From the NCBI RefSeq assembly GCF_030247195.1, contig NC_080671.1, positions 184,677,725-184,741,724 on the forward strand: a DNA stretch of 64,000 nt, in the 5' to 3' direction. The first letter of the stretch is position 1. Every line of letters starts with the position of its first letter. The translations under genes were made by a program, and so were the position numbers. The stretch is from Topomyia yanbarensis. Taxonomy: Eukaryota > Arthropoda > Insecta > Diptera > Culicidae. Below the pieces are notes generated by a model. It made no database searches. It was not told where the DNA came from and worked only from the letters and a program-made list of their open reading frames with translations. Shown here in pieces: positions 58,395-64,000 of this stretch.

Positions 58395-59935
58395 ACGAAT
58401 TTTGCGCTAAATCGTATTCAGAGTTGGCAGCATCCTCTCAGATTTTAATGAAATTTTCTGTACATAAAGACTTTGTCACAAAAAGCCACTTTGCATACTT
58501 TGTTTTTCCAAAAATGATCTAGACTGTATTTTGAAAAAACTTTTTTTACCAATTTTTTTCAAACGGCTATAGTCTAAAAATGACAAGTCCTACAATAAAA
58601 TGTTAAATAAGTGATTTTCACAAAATTAGTCAAATAAGAAATAAAAAGATTGAAAAAATTCTTCATTGGCTCCTACACTGAAAAAAATCGATTTTAAAAA
58701 TTTAAAGTCGGTTTTCAAATAAAAACCCATTTTTTATTTGGATGAAATTTTGTTCCAAGATAGGTAATTATGTTCCCTACTTACAGTCAAAAATTCAAGT
58801 TTGTCACTTTTAAAGAAAAAAGTTAATAAAAAAAACTTTTCCTTGACCAAACTGATTTTTTTCTTCACTATATTTTTATCTAAAACTAAATCAATGAAAG
58901 CCATAATCATCTCAGACTCCAATAAAACTTGGTTTGTGAGAAGATGTTGTCTAATTTAGCAACAAAGCATATTTTTATTTAGGGGTTAAGTACATTTTCA
59001 TTTTTCATAAGATCGAATTTTTTTTATTACTTTATCTGAAAGTACAACTCCTTGAGAATGTTTTCCCATATTTTTATAGAGATCCGAGAAATAGATCGAA
59101 AGTTACAGTGGTTCCAAGCGCGCTTCGTCTACCAAGAGCAGTGGTAATTTGAAATTTTAAACTCGATTATCTCGAAATGTAGTTTTACTAAAAATGGTTT
59201 TTTCGCGATCACGATTGTCGAAAAACTACTGAATCAATTTTCTTATTTTTTCAATTGATCGTAATAAATTTTTCGCGTACCTTAACGATTCTTTATTCAT
59301 TCATAAATTTTTGTTTCGTGGATAAGAATTTTTTAATACAATTTTTAGAGCTTAAAACAGCGTTTTTTACTAAAAACGTTCTCGAATGCAGGAAAAAGTT
59401 ATTTTTTATTCAACTAATCGTAAAGGTACGGGGAATACTCATATACTAATGGAATTTTTTGAGTTTTGGGATTTTAGATGATCTATTGGTCTTCAATCGT
59501 GATCACCGCAAACCTCTTAAATAAAAACGGTTTTCGGGAAAAGCCATAACTCCACCAATTATCAAAATATTTTTATAAACGTATGCTTGTTTATTTCACT
59601 GAAAAGTGTACTACCAAAATATTATAAGTTTGATGTAATGAAATAATTGCTTTATTCATTTACATAAATTCAAATTTTCTTGACATTTTTATCATTAAAA
59701 GGTATGTAACTCCTTAATCAAGAATCCCATTAAAAAGAGTTTACGTCATTAAACGAATATTTCATTATTACTTCTTTATTTTCTTGTTTAGTGCTGAGGA
59801 AGAATCGGAGAAAGAAAAAAACCACCACAACATTATGTATTGAATATTATATATAACATTTGTCTTATAATTATCTTCAAGCATGCTATTTTGTACTACT
59901 TTTATACAAGGAAAATTTTTTTGGTTCATCTTTTG

Positions 59936-60338
59936 AATTAGAAAACCTTTTCTACTTCGCCATTAGGAATAGGCACAAAACTGTGGAATTTTTGAGTACC
60001 AGATATTGTTTTGGAGTTATTATACAGCTCTTCGAATTCTTTTGACATTTTGTTGTGAATATGTAGCAGAACATTAATTTTGTGATATTTTTATCAGTTT
60101 GTTCAACTGCTCAGTTATATAACTCTCGGGGAGTTGTTATGGTATTTCCATAGTCGCGAGCAAGACTGGATGTTTTTGCCATTCGCTTGAGAGTACCACC
60201 AATAGCATCACAGGGTTCTTTTCCATGGGATGCTGCAACAAAATGCCATTCTGCGCTTAACTCATACTTTGATTGGAATCTACACAAGCTTGCGAAGTTT
60301 TTCTTATTTTTGTATTGTGCTACTGCTCCATCAGACAT
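59936..60338 (-). pseudogene. Transposase-like relic with SDGA-QYKN / SHGKEPCDAIGG motifs
   Basis: The minus-strand frame 60338-60111 begins MSDGAVAQYKNKKNFASLCR and continues AEWHFVAASHGKEPCDAIGG then TLKRMAKTSSLAR. After an interruption a second frame gives FEELYNNSKTISGTQKFHSF near 60000. The combination D-G-A-x-x-Q-(Y/F)-K-N and S-H-G-K-x-x-x-D-x-x-G-G, with a later G-T-x-x-(Y/F)-H-S-F, is one I associate with an uncharacterised, apparently TE-encoded protein family in arthropods. I cannot name the superfamily. It lacks its N-terminal part and is broken. Confidence 0.6.
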
Positions 60339-60386
60339 AAAATAAATTTTAGAAATTTAGTAGTTTTGAGAGGAACAAATGAACTG

Positions 60387-60528
60387 CAGTCTTCATGTCT
60401 TCCAGTCTTCTAGTCTTCTAGTCTTCTAGTCTTCTAGTCTTCCAGTCTTCCAGTCTTCCAGTCTTCCAATCTTCCAGTCTTCCAATCTTCCAGTCTTCCG
60501 ATCTTCCAATCTCCAGCCTTCCAGTCTT
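60387..60528. repeat. 8-bp minisatellite 'gtcttc(c/t)a'
   Basis: About seventeen tandem copies of an 8-bp unit, mainly 'gtcttcta' then 'gtcttcca', occur with variants 'atcttcca' and 'atcttccg' towards the right. The gradient of variants suggests growth by slippage. Confidence 0.92.
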
Positions 60529-61080
60529 TATTCAAGTTTGTTATGAATATATACCAAGTTCGTTACTGATACTTTTTGCATGTATCAGGCAACTAGCATC
60601 TGGGAAAATGGAATCTGAGATGATTATGACTTTCATTGGTTTAATTTTCGATAAAAATGCACTGAAAAAAGTCAGTTTAGTTTGGACAAGGAAAATTTTT
60701 ATTCAAATTACTTTTCAAATAAATTTCATCCAAATCAAAAATGGGTATTTTTGTAAATCGACTTTAAATTTTTAAAATCGATTTTTTTCAGTGTAGGAGT
60801 CAACGAAGAATTTTTTCAATATTTTTATTCAAAAATTTGACTAATTTTATGAAAATCACTCCTACAACATTTTTTTAGGACTTGTCATTTTTAGACTATA
60901 GCCATTTGAAATAAAGTTGGTAAAGAAAGTTTGGCCCTTTTCAAAAGACAGTCTAGATCATTTTTGGAAAAACAAAGTATGCAAAGTGGCTTTTTGTGAC
61001 AAAGTTTTCATGTACAGTAAGTTTCATTAAAATCTGAGAGGGTGCTGCCAACATTTGTTCGAGTTGGCGCGAAATTCGTC

Positions 61081-61669
61081 AAAAGTAGCCCTATTGCTCA
61101 TATTTAGAGATTGTTGAAACTATGACAAAAAACCTGTTTTAATCCACCTAGAGGTGCAATTGTGCCTTTTTCATTTCTCTAAACTATGGCACGGAGGCTT
61201 TTTATGTTCAACATAATTGTGGAAATGTCCATTACATTCTTAGTACACTTTGCACCTTTACACAATGGCATGCCAGCCACGAACTTGATGAGCTACGTGT
61301 CGACGGTGAAACACTTGAAACAAAAAATATCATACTTCATTAGCCTAATCAGCATTAGATCAATGTTATCTGCTTGCTAACTCATTTTGTCATGCGGGGG
61401 TGGGTATGTGAGGAGGGCGAAAGTCCCATGAACGAACGACTTCCCAGCTTAAATTGGTATGCTTTGTGATATAGTGGTGGTTTAAAGATGATGGGGTTGA
61501 AAGGGAGGGGTATGAGGGCTGGATGGGGTGGTGGTCTGAGGGGTGATTTAAGGAGATTTTTAAAGGAGGGGCGCGAACAGTAGAGGGGGGTGTAACCCCT
61601 CTCCGTAAACCATCAACTACGCTCCTGTTAAAATCCAGAAACCCTAAACGAGTTGAAAAAAAAATTTGG
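61081..61669. other. Repeat-derived flank of the tandem array
   Basis: A segment near 61140-61200 ('aatccacctagaggtgcaat') and one near 61590-61640 ('gtgtaacccctctccgtaaa') look like parts of dispersed repeats. A purine-rich G stretch lies at 61490-61590. No gene recognised. Confidence 0.35.
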
Positions 61670-64000
61670 CCGGGATTAGGTTGACGTTTTTCAGAGTGAT
61701 TGCATAACCTTTCTATATGAGAAAGGCAAAAATGTGCCAAAATCCAAAAAAGTGAATCGTAGTCAAATTTTTTTTTCGAGTTTACATCAAATCTCGACGT
61801 TTCATGCACCTTGAACACATTTAGCATCAAAAATAAAAATTCAGTTTTTAATTTTTCCTATAGTTTATATGAGAAATTTCTGTGTGGCCGCACTCTGAAA
61901 CCCGTAATTCCGGAACCAGAATTCCGATCGATCCAAAATTCAATAGCAGCCGATGGGAAGGTTGCACCTTTCATTTGAGACTAAGTTTGGGCAAATCGGT
62001 CCAGCCATCTCTGAGAAAAATGAGTGACATTATTTGACACATACGCACATACATACACACACACACACATACACACACACATACATACACACACACACAC
62101 ATACAGACTTTTTCCGATCTCGACGAACTGAGTCGAATGGGATATGACACTCGGCCCTCCGGGCCGGGATTAGGTTGACGTTTTTCAGAGTGATTGCATA
62201 ACCTTTCTATATGAGAAAGGCAAAAATGTGCCAAAATCCAAAAAAGTGAATCGTAGTCAAATTTTTTTTTCGAGTTTACATCAAATCTCGACGTTTCATG
62301 CACCTTGAACACATTTAGCATCAAAAATAAAAATTCAGTTTTTAATTTTTCCTATAGTTTATATGAGAAATTTCTGTGTGGCCGCACTCTGAAACCCGTA
62401 ATTCCGGAACCAGAATTCCGATCGATCCAAAATTCAATAGCAGCCGATGGGAAGGTTGCACCTTTCATTTGAGACTAAGTTTGGGCAAATCGGTCCAGCC
62501 ATCTCTGAGAAAAATGAGTGACATTATTTGACACATACGCACATACATACACACACACACACATACACACACACATACATACACACACACACATACAGAC
62601 TTTTTCCGATCTCGACGAACTGAGTCGAATGGGATATGACACTCGGCCCTCCGGGCCGGGATTAGGTTGACGTTTTTCAGAGTGATTGCATAACCTTTCT
62701 ATATGAGAAAGGCAAAAATGTGCCAAAATCCAAAAAAGTGAATCGTAGTCAAATTTTTTTTTCGAGTTTACATCAAATCTCGACGTTTCATGCACCTTGA
62801 ACACATTTAGCATCAAAAATAAAAATTCAGTTTTTAATTTTTCCTATAGTTTATATGAGAAATTTCTGTGTGGCCGCACTCTGAAACCCGTAATTCCGGA
62901 ACCAGAATTCCGATCGATCCAAAATTCAATAGCAGCCGATGGGAAGGTTGCACCTTTCATTTGAGACTAAGTTTGGGCAAATCGGTCCAGCCATCTCTGA
63001 GAAAAATGAGTGACATTATTTGACACATACGCACATACATACACACACACACACATACACACACACATACATACACACACACACACACATACAGACTTTT
63101 TCCGATCTCGACGAACTGAGTCGAATGGGATATGACACTCGGCCCTCCGGGCCGGGATTAGGTTGACGTTTTTCAGAGTGATTGCATAACCTTTCTATAT
63201 GAGAAAGGCAAAAATGTGCCAAAATCCAAAAAAGTGAATCGTAGTCAAATTTTTTTTTCGAGTTTACATCAAATCTCGACGTTTCATGCACCTTGAACAC
63301 ATTTAGCATCAAAAATAAAAATTCAGTTTTTAATTTTTCCTATAGTTTATATGAGAAATTTCTGTGTGGCCGCACTCTGAAACCCGTAATTCCGGAACCA
63401 GAATTCCGATCGATCCAAAATTCAATAGCAGCCGATGGGAAGGTTGCACCTTTCATTTGAGACTAAGTTTGGGCAAATCGGTCCAGCCATCTCTGAGAAA
63501 AATGAGTGACATTATTTGACACATACGCACATACATACACACACACATACACACACACATACATACATACACACACACATACAGACTTTTTCCGATCTCG
63601 ACGAACTGAGTCGAATGGGATATGACACTCGGCCCTCCGGGCCGGGATTAGGTTGACGTTTTTCAGAGTGATTGCATAACCTTTCTATATGAGAAAGGCA
63701 AAAATGTGCCAAAATCCAAAAAAGTGAATCGTAGTCAAATTTTTTTTTCGAGTTTACATCAAATCTCGACGTTTCATGCACCTTGAACACATTTAGCATC
63801 AAAAATAAAAATTCAGTTTTTAATTTTTCCTATAGTTTATATGAGAAATTTCTGTGTGGCCGCACTCTGAAACCCGTAATTCCGGAACCAGAATTCCGAT
63901 CGATCCAAAATTCAATAGCAGCCGATGGGAAGGTTGCACCTTTCATTTGAGACTAAGTTTGGGCAAATCGGTCCAGCCATCTCTGAGAAAAATGAGTGAC
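61670..64000. repeat. Tandem array of about 494-bp units, running off the window
   Basis: The start 'ccgggattaggttgacgttt' recurs at 61670, 62164, 62656, 63152 and 63642, giving spacings of 494, 492, 496 and 490 bp. Four complete units and part of a fifth are visible. Units are almost identical except for a (CA)n/'acatac' microsatellite of variable length. The junction is the G/C-rich palindrome 'ggccctccgggcc'. Each unit contains 'cctttctatatgagaaaggc', a small hairpin. The minus-strand open frames of about 96-117 codons in each unit are copies of repeat sequence, not genes. Confidence 0.95.

Larger units (their letters stand above)
58395..61080. mobile_element. 2.7-kb inverted-repeat element with about 500-bp arms
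   Basis: The left arm (58395-58921) and right arm (60610-61080) are inverted copies. Shared landmarks are 'gttggcagcatcctctcaga', 'gtcacaaaaagccactttgc', 'aaatgatctagactg', 'tagtctaaaaatgacaagtc', 'ctacactgaaaaaaatcgat' and 'aaagccataatcatctcaga'. The arms are diverged and differ by small indels. The 1.7-kb centre contains a transposase-like relic (59936-60338, minus) and a minisatellite (60387-60528). It may be a large foldback transposon. Confidence 0.75.

Noticed and set aside
60387..60528. Possible CRISPR-like array
   Set aside because: Units are 8 bp with no spacers; it is a simple minisatellite in a eukaryotic genome.
61390..63802. Repeated minus-strand open frames of 96-146 codons sharing one N-terminus
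   Set aside because: They are the same stretch of a tandem repeat in each unit, run into the CA microsatellite, and show no domain.

Overview
The window is nuclear DNA of a dipteran insect, most probably a culicine mosquito. It is AT-rich and gene-poor, and it is packed with diverged transposable elements. Two spliced host genes are recognisable, both on the minus strand. Organism and family calls come from reading protein and repeat motifs by eye; nothing was searched.

Left third (about 1-25 kb): a Tribbles pseudokinase gene (trbl) on the minus strand. Three coding exons join in frame: 24681-24100, 8735-8607 and 3972-3812. Its C-terminal exon(s) must lie left of base 1. The 15.4-kb intron between the first two exons holds a stack of nested elements. 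An old RNase H-bearing non-LTR retrotransposon (12328-18560) was interrupted by a 2.3-kb insertion with 18-bp target duplications and an (AATAG)n tail. That insertion carries a histone H3 pseudogene with its 3' stem-loop. The same retrotransposon was also interrupted by a 0.78-kb terminal-inverted-repeat (TIR) element.

Middle (25-41 kb): no convincing host exon, but many foldback/MITE elements, a second RNase H-type retrotransposon relic on the minus strand, a 1.9-kb insertion with about 24-27-bp target duplications and a (CAACG)n end, a 51-bp retro-insertion with its own 14-bp duplication, and a CG-rich promoter-like stretch at 35.1-36.4 kb.

41.5-43.2 kb: a complete four-exon gene for the 51-kDa flavoprotein subunit of mitochondrial complex I (NDUFV1), minus strand, 487 codons plus stop.

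43.8-49.4 kb: the most notable block. A nearly intact P-element-like transposon (45159-48599; 21-bp perfect TIRs, 7-bp direct repeats) sits inside an older element with TIRs beginning CACTGCAAATAAT. Its four-exon transposase reads through without a stop until a probable one-base frameshift near the C-terminus, and it shows no THAP zinc finger at its N-terminus. Two copies of one palindromic MITE, each with its own 4-bp duplication, lie on either side.

Right end (49-64 kb): an R1-like reverse transcriptase relic, a 2.7-kb inverted repeat enclosing a transposase-like relic and an 8-bp minisatellite, then a tandem array of about 494-bp units that runs off the window. I found no CRISPR array, operon, rRNA gene or functional tRNA gene.
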